In this document: piece by piece, positions 36,789-45,625 of the stretch
How positions within the stretch are numbered: position 1 is the first letter of the stretch
Layout: every line of letters starts with the position of its first letter
Assembly: GCF_024460475.1 (NCBI RefSeq)
Contig: NZ_JANFYN010000008.1
Coordinates: forward strand, 3,085-67,084
Source: Holdemanella sp. MSK.7.32
GTDB taxonomy: Bacteria; Bacillota_I; Bacilli_A; Erysipelotrichales; Erysipelotrichaceae
Reading direction: 5' to 3'
DNA: 64,000 bases
The notes under the pieces: generated by a model
Database searches by the model: none
What the model was told of the DNA's origin: nothing
What the model saw: the letters and a program-made list of their open reading frames with translations, nothing else
Translations under genes and position numbers: made by a program

Positions 36789-36807
36789 TTAAGGCAATCT
36801 GCCTTAA
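36789..36807. repeat. Type 1 palindrome
   Basis: Arms TTAAGGCA/TGCCTTAA, loop ATC; it contains the stop codon of the gene at 36804. Confidence 0.9.
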
Positions 36808-38186
36808 AGCTCGATATCCCCTTTTGAAAGATTATCATTATCCTCTTCCATATATCCTTCTTTAATTCGATCTGGAATATAAAAGCCACCTTTTGTGATG
36901 TTATAATAATATTCCTCCATAGCATCCTCGACTGTTTCATTTTCTAATTGAACAGTCGATAGAAAAAACGCACCATCCGCAGTCCAAATCTGTTTTACAT
37001 TTTCATCAGGGTCCCTTAATAGCACATAATCATTATCACGATCAATCAGAATCTCATGTTCTTCCATCCAGTCTGGTCTTTCCACAGTCTGAGAATTCTT
37101 TGTATAGTCTGACAATCCGCATTTTTCTAAGAGCCAGGCAGGTAGAATTTCATCTTTATTCATGGAATTATAATGTTCCATTTCTTCATCTGATAAATAT
37201 TTGCCTGTTGCAATCAGCCTTTCTATGCGTGAGCTAACATCTGCCCATGAGAAAGTTTTTGATTCAGAATCTTTAAATAATGATGCTGAATCTTTTGATG
37301 AAACACATACAGTCAATCCTTTTGAATCATGGTCAATGTAGCCTTTGTCTTGTTTTTTATTTTTAAAATCATAGGTTTGACCACCAATACCATATTCATT
37401 TTTAAGAAAAATTGCTTTGTCTTTTGCATTGACATTCATAGTTGTATACAGATGATAAATACGATATTTTCCATTCACAAAACCTGAACCAATTCTTAGA
37501 ATATTGTTGATACTTCTGTCAGACCATGGACTAAAATCATTTGTATCTTCTTCATGGAAAACATCATCACTTACATCAAACAAATTGACTTCCGTATAAT
37601 GTGGCTGTGATGTCGACACCTCATGACTTGGAGAAAGCGGTGTTTCTTTCACCTCTAAAGGAAGCGGAATCAAAACATCTTTCACCTGTTCATTAGAATG
37701 GATCACAAAATCATCATCTTTATTCAGTTCTAACGGATCACTCAAATAATTGTCCGTAATGTTCCAAGCATTCGTGTATTTCCCATCCTCGTCCACCATA
37801 TCCTCAACATTGCATAGAATATCTTCTACACTTGGTAGTGTAGTTTCTTTTGCAGTGTCCAGTCCGGCTTTTAAAATACTGTCTTGTTTTATTCTGCAAT
37901 TCTCAATAAAATGTTTCACTTTTGCCTTTCCTGCATCCGTCAGACTATATTCATTGCTACTGTATAGATCATGTTCCCATTCATCTTTGCATAGCCAGAT
38001 TTCTTCATTATCAAATCCTTGTTCATATTCCAATCTTTCAAAAGCTTCATTCAGCATTACACGTGGATTTTGAATTTCATCTAAATTCTCATTCATCGCA
38101 ATATCAGAAAGACGTTCCAATAAATCAGGCAATGAATAATCATGATCCAGCATCCACTGTAGCCTATATTTTTCGTACTCATTCAT
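36804..38186 (-). CDS. Unknown 460-residue leading-region protein
   Basis: Most of this acidic protein is unknown. Residues 235-300 (ILRIGSGFVNGKYRIYHLY, KAIFLKNEYGIGGQTYDF, DHDSKGLTV) resemble a segment often fused to large methylase-helicase proteins of Firmicutes conjugative elements, here encoded as a separate gene directly upstream of such a protein. A 330-400 region resembles the same family. It ends DIEL with the stop inside a palindrome. AAAGGAG lies 11 bases before the ATG, longer than usual. Confidence 0.65.
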   Translation of the reverse strand: MNEYEKYRLQWMLDHDYSLPDLLERLSDIAMNENLDEIQNPRVMLNEAFERLEYEQGFDNEEIWLCKDEWEHDLYSSNEYSLTDAGKAKVKHFIENCRIKQDSILKAGLDTAKETTLPSVEDILCNVEDMVDEDGKYTNAWNITDNYLSDPLELNKDDDFVIHSNEQVKDVLIPLPLEVKETPLSPSHEVSTSQPHYTEVNLFDVSDDVFHEEDTNDFSPWSDRSINNILRIGSGFVNGKYRIYHLYTTMNVNAKDKAIFLKNEYGIGGQTYDFKNKKQDKGYIDHDSKGLTVCVSSKDSASLFKDSESKTFSWADVSSRIERLIATGKYLSDEEMEHYNSMNKDEILPAWLLEKCGLSDYTKNSQTVERPDWMEEHEILIDRDNDYVLLRDPDENVKQIWTADGAFFLSTVQLENETVEDAMEEYYYNITKGGFYIPDRIKEGYMEEDNDNLSKGDIEL

Positions 38187-38205
38187 TTACAACATTGCTC
38201 CTTTT

Positions 38206-38224
38206 TTAAGGCAATCTGCCTTAA
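38206..38224. repeat. Type 1 palindrome
   Basis: Arms TTAAGGCA/TGCCTTAA, loop ATC; it contains the stop codon of the gene at 38221. Confidence 0.9.
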
Positions 38225-38865
38225 AGTTCCATTTCATTACTTTCCAGTTCTTGCGTTTTTGCATCCTTTTCATACTCATCCATCCAGATTTCTTCCTCAT
38301 AGCTGTTTCCGTAATAGATGTTTTCAAAGGACTCCTGATAAGAATCCATTGCAAACTCACCTCTAGCAATGGTTTGACGATTTTCTAAGCCAACCATTAA
38401 CACATCATCACTATCATGTAAATAGTATATATATTCAGTTGTTGCAAGTGTCGCCACATACAAATCATTGTATGCATCAAGTACTCGCATAGGAATTTGA
38501 TAATCACCCATTGTTTCAACTTTATAAAACGGATCCTGAACAATACCGTTAATTTGATCGTTCACATAATTAAAATCAAAGCGTTTGTTCTGCTGTAAAA
38601 TACCTGATACTGCATATCCACCTGCAAGTTCTGCATTTTCGCCCTGACGATAATCTTTATATTTGTAAAAACCTTCGTCACCTTTTTTCATCAATGTGCA
38701 GTTTTTAAATTCAGGGACTGGAAATTCTGTTAACACCACCTCGTCCCCTTCATCTACCAAGCATTTTTCTGACTTGGTTTCGACATCTCCATACAGCATA
38801 TATTCCTGTATGTTGATATTATTTTCATCCCCTTCATTTACCTTGAAGTGTAGTAGTAAATCCAT
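38221..38865 (-). CDS. Unknown 214-residue acidic protein
   Basis: A soluble, strongly acidic protein rich in Tyr and Asp (YYLHDSDDVLMVGL, FENIYYGNSYEEEIWMDEYEKD). No family is recognised. It ends NEMEL, the same tail as the ArdC-like and 339-residue proteins, with the stop inside the palindrome. It belongs to a row of seven leading-region genes separated by type 1 palindromes. The acidic composition would suit a DNA-mimic antirestriction protein, but this is a guess. Confidence 0.6.
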   Translation of the reverse strand: MDLLLHFKVNEGDENNINIQEYMLYGDVETKSEKCLVDEGDEVVLTEFPVPEFKNCTLMKKGDEGFYKYKDYRQGENAELAGGYAVSGILQQNKRFDFNYVNDQINGIVQDPFYKVETMGDYQIPMRVLDAYNDLYVATLATTEYIYYLHDSDDVLMVGLENRQTIARGEFAMDSYQESFENIYYGNSYEEEIWMDEYEKDAKTQELESNEMEL

Positions 38866-38888
38866 CTTTATTCTCCTTATCTTTAAAA

Positions 38889-38907
38889 TTAAGGCAATCT
38901 GCCTTAA
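38889..38907. repeat. Type 1 palindrome
   Basis: Arms TTAAGGCA/TGCCTTAA, loop ATC; it contains the stop of the gene at 38904. Confidence 0.9.
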
Positions 38908-39827
38908 ATCTCCATTTCCTGAATCTCCATTTCAACAGCGTTTACAAACAGACCTTGAATATCCTCACAATGTTCGACAAAATCTTTCAATTGATCTTTT
39001 CCTTCACATTTATTGACAAGTCTTGAAAGTTCGTAATCATCACAGATACCATCAAAAACTACTTCTGCAACATCCGATTCTTCAATCCCTTTTTCATAAA
39101 CAAAGTCCGTTTCATCATAAATTTTATTTAAATTATTACTAATATTAAGAACATCAAGTTTAAACTCCTCATCACTAATCATCCTTTCGAGATTTGTGAA
39201 TGGGTACTGCTTGTTAGGAAAAGTTGAATATCCTTCCTTTGCAAGCAACTCATTGAAATCATTTAATTTCATGTTTTGGTGAAGTCCATGACTAAAAACA
39301 AAATCAGCCACTGTCATCCCAATGAAAACACCATCCGGTTTTGTTTTACTATCCCATTTCAATGGAGCATCAATAATATCCTGTATTTTTAAATTTTCTC
39401 TCCGCTCATTTTCTTCAATGATATCCAATGCCATAGGCACGATTTCACGATCTAACAAAGATGCAAAATCATCATTCTGCATAAAGCTGTCATATGCCTG
39501 ACAAACTTCTTCATCTGTTAAAGTGCGGGAAAGCATAGGTTCAATATCTCTACGCAACAAGTATTCAAACATTGCTTTCATAGGTATATCTGACTGCGTA
39601 TGTTCGAGTACAGATGATTTGTATTTTCTTACACAATCCTCATAATTAGCAAAATACCCTTCCGAATTAGACCAAGTAGCTGATTCCGTATCCAGTCCCT
39701 TAACCACAACATAAGGTGTTGGTGAGCCAGTAGAAGTGCGATCTAAAATCGCAAAATTAGATTCTCCATCAAAAGCAAGGACATTAATATCAAATCCTTC
39801 TTTATCTTTGAATGTAATGTGATTCAT
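38904..39827 (-). CDS. Unknown 307-residue protein, paralogue of the gene at 28697
   Basis: The N-terminal 100 residues match the 150-residue protein at 28697; the rest (EFLLRRDIEPML..., then VFIGMTVADFVFSHG near 165-185 and an acidic C-terminal half) is unique. It ends EMEI with the stop inside a palindrome. AAGGAGG lies 9 bases before the ATG and abuts the upstream palindrome. Function unknown. Confidence 0.65.
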   Translation of the reverse strand: MNHITFKDKEGFDINVLAFDGESNFAILDRTSTGSPTPYVVVKGLDTESATWSNSEGYFANYEDCVRKYKSSVLEHTQSDIPMKAMFEYLLRRDIEPMLSRTLTDEEVCQAYDSFMQNDDFASLLDREIVPMALDIIEENERRENLKIQDIIDAPLKWDSKTKPDGVFIGMTVADFVFSHGLHQNMKLNDFNELLAKEGYSTFPNKQYPFTNLERMISDEEFKLDVLNISNNLNKIYDETDFVYEKGIEESDVAEVVFDGICDDYELSRLVNKCEGKDQLKDFVEHCEDIQGLFVNAVEMEIQEMEI

Positions 39828-39840
39828 TTTATATACCTCC

Positions 39841-39859
39841 TTAAGGCAAATTGCCTTAA
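39841..39859. repeat. Type 1 palindrome
   Basis: Arms TTAAGGCA/TGCCTTAA, loop AAT; the stop of the ArdC-like gene adjoins one end and the AAGGAGG of the next gene the other. Confidence 0.9.
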
Positions 39860-41629
39860 CTATAATTCCATTTCATCTGCATCTTTCTGTAAGTCATCAA
39901 TTTCCAGTACATCTTTAACGACATCCTTGTACACATCATCTTGATTGTAAAGTGCTCGTTTATATCCAAACTCGCCATCTGCGTTGACTGCATTTTCAAC
40001 TTGAGTTTTAAATAGAAAGTTGTTTTCCATATTATCCTTGATTCGTTCATATAAAGCTTCTTCAACTTCAGAAAGATGATTTAATACTTCATCATGAGTC
40101 TTTCCTGATATATCGCCATTGTTGTACAGCTCATCCATTTTTTCTTCTACTCGCATGACATCACGAGCTGTATCCACTGTTTCAAAATGTTCTCTTGTGA
40201 AATTGATTGTCTTATATTTCAATTCCCTTTTTAGCATTTCATCAAAAATATTGTCGACACGTTTGGCTTCCTCCACAGACAATTTACGTCCTGCTTCAGC
40301 TTCGGGAATAAAATCATTTTTAAAAAGTAATGCATTCTGATCGTTTTCATGTTCAATTTTCCAATCCAGATAATGGCTGATCGTATCAATGATATCTCCA
40401 TTTTCACTTCCTATATCATATCTTCCGGAATAGACATAAGGTTCATCTTCGTTTTCCTTGTAAAGTGTGATTTCATAATCTGTTTTGTCATATCCAAGCA
40501 TAGTATCCTTGAGATGGTCATTCATTCTTTTTAGCAATTCATTTGCTTCTGCAAAAGAAAGCTTATCTTCTGGGGCAATATTGCTTTCTTCTGAGTACTG
40601 AGCAACAGTCCCATTTTCTGACCAGTTGATTGCAATTTGAACATTAACTTTATTTTGCTCCTGCTGTGTCTGCATTTGTTCCATGTACGTATCAATTTTA
40701 GATGTTAGATCAAATGATGTACTTTTAATACACTTTAAATTCTGCTTTACATTCTCCAAGTCTGATGGCTCAGTCGATAATCCCCACGTAGCAACATACG
40801 GGAATGAATAGTCCGATGTATCAATACCTAAATGGCTGGATACGATATATGCGATCGATTCTGCCTGCACTTCTCTTTCATTTTTACTAAATTCGACATT
40901 CTCTTTCTGTTTGAGCTGATTTAGATTTTCCTCGCTGTAAACGATTGAATGTGCAATCTCGTGAATCATGGTCTTGATTGTCTGGACCTCACTCATGTTG
41001 GGTTGAATCTTGATTTCGTTTGTCAATGGATTATAGCAACCTTTTGCCGAACTTTCGAAAGCTTCGATTGTTATAGGCACTGGGCTGATCTCCATCAAAG
41101 CTTTTGTCAAAGCTTGATAATCCTTGACATTTCCTTCCAGTTCCTTCACCGGACTTAATTCAACCACTTCTTTTCCTTCAATCTGCTCTGTTTGAGATAC
41201 ATCGAATGTATATCCAATTTTAAATGTATGTTTTTTTACTACAACTTCTTCCTTTTTGAATTTTCCGTCATCGCCTAGTATTCGATTCCCATTTTCATCC
41301 AGAACATATTGATTTTCTTTTACTTTGATTTCAACAGGCATCCAAATCATCAAGCCTTTTTCACCTCTTTTGACCTGACGATTAAAATCCTGCTGCCACT
41401 TGTTATAGCCTGCAAGGTGAGTGGCACGAGGATTCTGTCCTAGAATCAGCAATGTGTTGTTCATGCTGTAATCGTGAAACTTTGACATTGTATCTAAAAG
41501 GGTTTTGAATCTGTCTGAATCTAGGTATTCATAAATCCCTTTATTCATCGTTTCAATAGCTTTATCTATAGTTTCCTGTCTTTTTTTATCTTCCTCTTCT
41601 TTTGACATTTTCTTCCAGTTTCTTGCCAT
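39860..41629 (-). CDS. ArdC-like antirestriction protein with zincin domain
   Basis: The 589 residues begin with an ArdC N-terminal single-strand-DNA-binding-type domain (residues 10-150: NTLLILGQNPRATHLAGYNKWQ...VKRGEKGLMIWMP). A metallopeptidase domain follows with HEIAHS near residue 225 and a further Glu in EVQAESIAYIVSSHLG. ArdC-type proteins protect transferred single-stranded DNA from host restriction. The C-terminal 250 residues are acidic and unknown. It ends DEMEL. Its start context is nearly identical to that at 19833. Confidence 0.85.
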   Translation of the reverse strand: MARNWKKMSKEEEDKKRQETIDKAIETMNKGIYEYLDSDRFKTLLDTMSKFHDYSMNNTLLILGQNPRATHLAGYNKWQQDFNRQVKRGEKGLMIWMPVEIKVKENQYVLDENGNRILGDDGKFKKEEVVVKKHTFKIGYTFDVSQTEQIEGKEVVELSPVKELEGNVKDYQALTKALMEISPVPITIEAFESSAKGCYNPLTNEIKIQPNMSEVQTIKTMIHEIAHSIVYSEENLNQLKQKENVEFSKNEREVQAESIAYIVSSHLGIDTSDYSFPYVATWGLSTEPSDLENVKQNLKCIKSTSFDLTSKIDTYMEQMQTQQEQNKVNVQIAINWSENGTVAQYSEESNIAPEDKLSFAEANELLKRMNDHLKDTMLGYDKTDYEITLYKENEDEPYVYSGRYDIGSENGDIIDTISHYLDWKIEHENDQNALLFKNDFIPEAEAGRKLSVEEAKRVDNIFDEMLKRELKYKTINFTREHFETVDTARDVMRVEEKMDELYNNGDISGKTHDEVLNHLSEVEEALYERIKDNMENNFLFKTQVENAVNADGEFGYKRALYNQDDVYKDVVKDVLEIDDLQKDADEMEL

Positions 41630-41647
41630 AATTAACTCCTTTCAAAA

Positions 41648-41666
41648 TTAAGGCAAATTGCCTTAA
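41648..41666. repeat. Type 1 palindrome
   Basis: Arms TTAAGGCA/TGCCTTAA, loop AAT, between a terminator and the ArdC-like start. Confidence 0.9.
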
Positions 41667-41703
41667 CAAAAAAACTCTCAAGTCTTTAAACCTTAAGAGT
41701 TTA
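41667..41703 (-). terminator. Intrinsic terminator overlapping a stop codon
   Basis: AAACTCTTAAG pairs with CTTGAGAGTTT (one G-U pair), followed by a T run on the minus strand; it includes the stop of the gene at 41701. Confidence 0.75.
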
Positions 41704-43119
41704 TAAACATTCTTCTAAATCATCCTTTTCCAATTCATCCCCGTATAACATTTCTGTCATTTCCTTGACTTCCTGATTCTGGTTAACTTCTTTGTAGATG
41801 TAATCTTCATAATGTTTCATCGCCTGCTCACGTGAAAGCATATTATTAATCACTCTGCCATCCGGCAATGTAAGACATTCTTTATCCGCATCATATTCAA
41901 TAGGATGCTGTTCGCACATCTCATCAAACAGAGTTTGACGAAGTTCATACCTTTCTTCTTCCATATCACAATAATCATCAAATTCGTATCCGCCATTGAC
42001 ACGATCCGAACCAACCGCAATACCAAAGTATTCTCCGTTCTCATCTTCATCCCACTCACATTCTGAATCGAGCACGTAGAAATCCCAGTTCATGTAATCG
42101 TAAATCTTGCTTAAATCCTCATCCGTAAGATTGATATCAAAACGCTCATTTGCAGTAAATCGTAGATCGTCTGTACTCACATAATAAAACCCTGTGGCTG
42201 TACGATCGTACACATACTCTAAAGTTTCATCCGCCAAGCAATGTAAAATCGCATCTTTTCTATCCTCATCCATTGTCATGTCTTTCATATCTGATTTCAT
42301 TTCAACCATACCTATTTCGTCTTTGCGTAAATCATTCATGGTTTCCATTTCCTTTAATTTTGCTTCTACCTGACAAATACGTTCATCCAGAATCTTTTCA
42401 TAATCTGTTGTCATCTTTTTAATATTTTCAACATTAATATTCTGATAGTTCATGCCTAGATACTTGTTGCGGTCAATAAGTCGACTCTCAGGTTCGCATA
42501 TTCGCTCATACATTTTGATTTTATCTTTATACTCAACAAGGTCTTTTTCGTAATGTTCCTTGTAATAATTCATATCTTTCAAGAAGCAGTTTAAACTGCA
42601 ACTTTCAAGATAGTATCCATTTTCGTATAGCTTCAGGTGATCCAATCTATCCTGTAAATAATCTATATGTTTATTAAATATCTCATTCACTTCGGGAGAA
42701 ACACGTACAATAAAAAAATCTTTCAACATTTCCTTTGGAGGTTTAATAATTGTCTGCCATTCGTATCTGTAGTGTTCCAATTCCTTAGAACATTTGCTGA
42801 TTTCTTTTTTCATTTCATGAAGCTTAAACTGGTCTGCTTCAAAAGCTTTTTTCAAAGGTGCCGTATCAACAAGTTCAAATGGTCTTGATTGATAGGTACT
42901 CCCTAAGCGATACGCATCCTTATTATGCTGATTTAAAATTTTATCCTTTACTTTTAATACTTCCATTACTGGATGTATGCTTTCTTCAAAATAAGGAAGT
43001 CCATTTTTCAGCATAATCAGATGTGACCTTAAATCCTGAAATGCTTTGTATTCACTTTCAGTGGGTACGCCTATTGTGGACTCCATCTTTCTTTGACTTC
43101 TTTTTAAAATACGAGCCAT
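41701..43119 (-). CDS. Coiled-coil protein with domain shared with the gene at 44237
   Basis: The first 280 of 472 residues are mostly helical coiled coil. Residues about 285-455 are paralogous to residues 15-185 of the 446-residue protein: AILHCLADETLEYVYDRT, FDINLTDEDLSKIYDYM, and EYDADKECLTLPDGRVINNMLS match the corresponding KYDAKAECLWLPDGTKVNNVLS. The shared domain may bind DNA or another transfer protein. Function unknown. It starts MARILKR, close to MTRILKR of the paralogue. Confidence 0.65.
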   Translation of the reverse strand: MARILKRSQRKMESTIGVPTESEYKAFQDLRSHLIMLKNGLPYFEESIHPVMEVLKVKDKILNQHNKDAYRLGSTYQSRPFELVDTAPLKKAFEADQFKLHEMKKEISKCSKELEHYRYEWQTIIKPPKEMLKDFFIVRVSPEVNEIFNKHIDYLQDRLDHLKLYENGYYLESCSLNCFLKDMNYYKEHYEKDLVEYKDKIKMYERICEPESRLIDRNKYLGMNYQNINVENIKKMTTDYEKILDERICQVEAKLKEMETMNDLRKDEIGMVEMKSDMKDMTMDEDRKDAILHCLADETLEYVYDRTATGFYYVSTDDLRFTANERFDINLTDEDLSKIYDYMNWDFYVLDSECEWDEDENGEYFGIAVGSDRVNGGYEFDDYCDMEEERYELRQTLFDEMCEQHPIEYDADKECLTLPDGRVINNMLSREQAMKHYEDYIYKEVNQNQEVKEMTEMLYGDELEKDDLEECL

Positions 43120-43147
43120 ATACCATTTACCTTTCTAATAAAAACAG

Positions 43148-43166
43148 TTAAGGCAAATTGCCTTAA
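43148..43166. repeat. Type 1 palindrome
   Basis: Arms TTAAGGCA/TGCCTTAA, loop AAT; stem 10 pairs with AG/CT. It directly follows the stop at 43167. Confidence 0.9.
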
Positions 43167-44186
43167 CTATAATTCCATTTCATTCTTTCCAATCTCATCC
43201 TGATATTGTTCCAAACCATTTTCAAATTCTTCGCTCACAAAATCAAAATCATCTGGAGCATCTAAATACTGGTCAAACAATTCTTCCAGATGATAATGCA
43301 ACTCATCATCGTCTGCATACAGATAAACTTGGTCACCTGCATCAAATTCATGTTTATTGATTGCACTCTTTAAAAGTGTATTTATATCGTGATCAGAAAG
43401 ATTTGAATTGATTGCGTACAGCTCATCTTTAGTTTCATTCATTGCATACGAAACGCCATCTTTGATACAGTATGTTTCAAATGTACTCAACACATCTTCT
43501 GGAATATCCTTTTCTAAATGCAATATTGGCAATTCAACATTTTCTAGGGACATTTCCTTTTTCTGAATTTCATTTTCAGCTATCCGTTCAAAATTTTTAA
43601 TAAATTCTGGATATGCTTTAACAAAGTGCTCATAAATAATTCCAGTACGCTTATTCTCGTCAATTGCATTAAATTCGACCATTCCATCTCCATTATGATA
43701 TGAATATATACTCTGATGAGATATGATATGATTTTCCTTATTCAAATACATTTCTACAGATAAATAATTCCATTTCATTCCCCATTCTGGATCGTCGATT
43801 CTCATGCGTAAACATGGCATGGAAGCCATGCGACCACTGGCATTTCTTGTTCCAATACCGATTCGGTCCAAGTCTCGATCTTCCGTATAATCAGGTCCAC
43901 CTTCCCATCTCGAATCTGGGCAAACATCTTTCCATTGTGGCATATTTTCAGTTGGATAATGACCAAGCGAATGTTTCCAATAATAATGTGGTTTTCCTAA
44001 AGCTGCGAATAAATCAAAAATTTCTTTCAATTCTTCAGCCTTGATCATATCGAAAAATTTATTCTGAGCCTTGTCACATCTTTCTTTCCAATATTTTTTT
44101 TCATTTTCTTTGTTTACCTCGTTCACATAATCCGTTTTAATTTTAGCCTGATTCGTTCTATCTAATAAAATATCCCATCTACTCAT
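43167..44186 (-). CDS. Unknown 339-residue leading-region protein
   Basis: A soluble protein with conserved-looking Trp/His/Asp residues (KPHYYWKHSLGHYPTENMPQWKDVCPDSRWEGGPDYTE, split here only for naming). The C-terminal third is acidic, and it ends NEMEL. No family is recognised. The flanking junctions on both sides are near-identical palindrome modules. Confidence 0.6.
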   Translation of the reverse strand: MSRWDILLDRTNQAKIKTDYVNEVNKENEKKYWKERCDKAQNKFFDMIKAEELKEIFDLFAALGKPHYYWKHSLGHYPTENMPQWKDVCPDSRWEGGPDYTEDRDLDRIGIGTRNASGRMASMPCLRMRIDDPEWGMKWNYLSVEMYLNKENHIISHQSIYSYHNGDGMVEFNAIDENKRTGIIYEHFVKAYPEFIKNFERIAENEIQKKEMSLENVELPILHLEKDIPEDVLSTFETYCIKDGVSYAMNETKDELYAINSNLSDHDINTLLKSAINKHEFDAGDQVYLYADDDELHYHLEELFDQYLDAPDDFDFVSEEFENGLEQYQDEIGKNEMEL

Positions 44187-44217
44187 AAATTAATCTATCC
44201 TTTCTAAATAAAAACAG

Positions 44218-44236
44218 TTAAGGCAAATTGCCTTAA
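44218..44236. repeat. Type 1 palindrome
   Basis: Arms TTAAGGCA/TGCCTTAA, loop AAT; the surrounding 40 bases match the copy at 43148. Confidence 0.9.
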
Positions 44237-45577
44237 CTATAATTCCAATTCATCTTCCTGTTGTTTTTCGCCTAGATCGAGTTCATCCTCGATCACTTCA
44301 AAATCATCTACTAATGGATCCAGATTCAAACCAGAGCCATTCTCCCACTTCACATGTACCAGCCCTGCATCATCCACCTGTTCGACAACACCACGTGTTC
44401 CGTCAGGTACAGGATGAGAAGGGTCCCGCATATGGTTGCATTGAATTACTGTTCCTTTTCCCAACATATCACGAACAGCACTGATGGAGATTGCGTAATG
44501 CGGATCAAATCGCTTAATGTAGTGTGAATCTACATTTTTTTCGAATTGCAGAACATCATCCAACAGTTTTTGAATCTTGTCATATTGTTCCAAATCGCCA
44601 CCAGCACAAGTACTTTTATAATCTTCAAGGTCCGTGATGATATCGTCTGTATCTCCTGTAACTAATGCTTCATATACTGTGTGTTTTTGTGTGTCAATAT
44701 CTATATCCCCACAATCCATAGCTTCATACGGGTCCATATCTTCAAAACATTCCATTAATCTGTCGCATAGACTATTCGCCTGTTTTGAAAGAGAAGCTGT
44801 CCACATCTGGTCTTTGTAAAGATCAATCATTTCATTGTTTATCCATACAGGCTTGTCCTGTTCGTCAAAACTTTCATAGATCATTTTCATTGCCTGTATG
44901 TGATTATCAAGATTATTGGTCAAGAGACAATTTTCACAACAATCTCCGCATCCTAAAAATTCTAGACATTCACATTGTAATTTTGAAAGAGTTTTATTTT
45001 TGTATTCATTACTCTGGTCAAGCACTTCATTCTTCAAGCTATTTTCAAATTCCATTTGAGCCATACGTTCAAACACTTCGTGGTACAGATAATTATCATG
45101 ATAGTATTCCGCCTGCAAAGGTGACAACACATTGTTCACCTTTGTTCCATCTGGCAGCCATAAACATTCTGCCTTTGCATCGTATTTCATTGGATGTTTC
45201 TTTAAAAGGTCGGCGTATAACTGTTCCTTTTGATCGTATTCCGCTTGTTCCTTTTCCCACAAACCGGAAACCCCACCTTTCACTCGTCCATAACCTACTA
45301 CTATATCTAATGCCTTCGATTCCAAAATGCCTGCATTATCATCTAAAGAAAGAAGATATTCATCCTTTGCAATCAGTGTTTTAAAGTTTTTGTAATGCTC
45401 ATCCGTAAAGTCCATGTTGAATCTTTCTTTTGCTTCTTCCTGCAATTCTTCCATAAATACAATACGATTTCCATATTCACTTTGTGTGAATGTTTTCTGC
45501 ATGGTTTCGTCAGCCAGACAGGCTACAACATCTTCTTTAAAATATGTTTTCTGTCCTCTTTTTAAAATACGAGTCAT
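44237..45577 (-). CDS. Protein with DUF4314-like C-terminal domain
   Basis: Residues about 372-430 (GKGTVIQCNHMRDPSHPVPDGTRG, then VEQVDDAGLVHVKWENGSGLNL) match the small beta-barrel DUF4314 found in proteins of Firmicutes conjugative elements. The N-terminal 185 residues are paralogous to the C-terminus of the 472-residue protein. The middle has a Cys cluster CLEFLGCGDCCENCLL that could bind metal. Ends DELEL. Role unknown, probably in the leading region expressed in the recipient. Confidence 0.75.
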   Translation of the reverse strand: MTRILKRGQKTYFKEDVVACLADETMQKTFTQSEYGNRIVFMEELQEEAKERFNMDFTDEHYKNFKTLIAKDEYLLSLDDNAGILESKALDIVVGYGRVKGGVSGLWEKEQAEYDQKEQLYADLLKKHPMKYDAKAECLWLPDGTKVNNVLSPLQAEYYHDNYLYHEVFERMAQMEFENSLKNEVLDQSNEYKNKTLSKLQCECLEFLGCGDCCENCLLTNNLDNHIQAMKMIYESFDEQDKPVWINNEMIDLYKDQMWTASLSKQANSLCDRLMECFEDMDPYEAMDCGDIDIDTQKHTVYEALVTGDTDDIITDLEDYKSTCAGGDLEQYDKIQKLLDDVLQFEKNVDSHYIKRFDPHYAISISAVRDMLGKGTVIQCNHMRDPSHPVPDGTRGVVEQVDDAGLVHVKWENGSGLNLDPLVDDFEVIEDELDLGEKQQEDELEL

Positions 45578-45606
45578 AAACTAATCAATCCTTTCCAAAA
45601 AAATAG

Positions 45607-45625
45607 TTAAGGCAAATTGCCTTAA
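45607..45625. repeat. Type 1 palindrome with extended stem
   Basis: Arms TTAAGGCA/TGCCTTAA, loop AAT; AATAG/CTATT extends the stem to 13 pairs. It directly precedes the stop end of the gene at 45626. Confidence 0.9.

Noticed and set aside
44785..45384. 199-residue plus-strand frame
   Set aside because: It is a shadow of the DUF4314-like gene, without start signals or a plausible protein composition.
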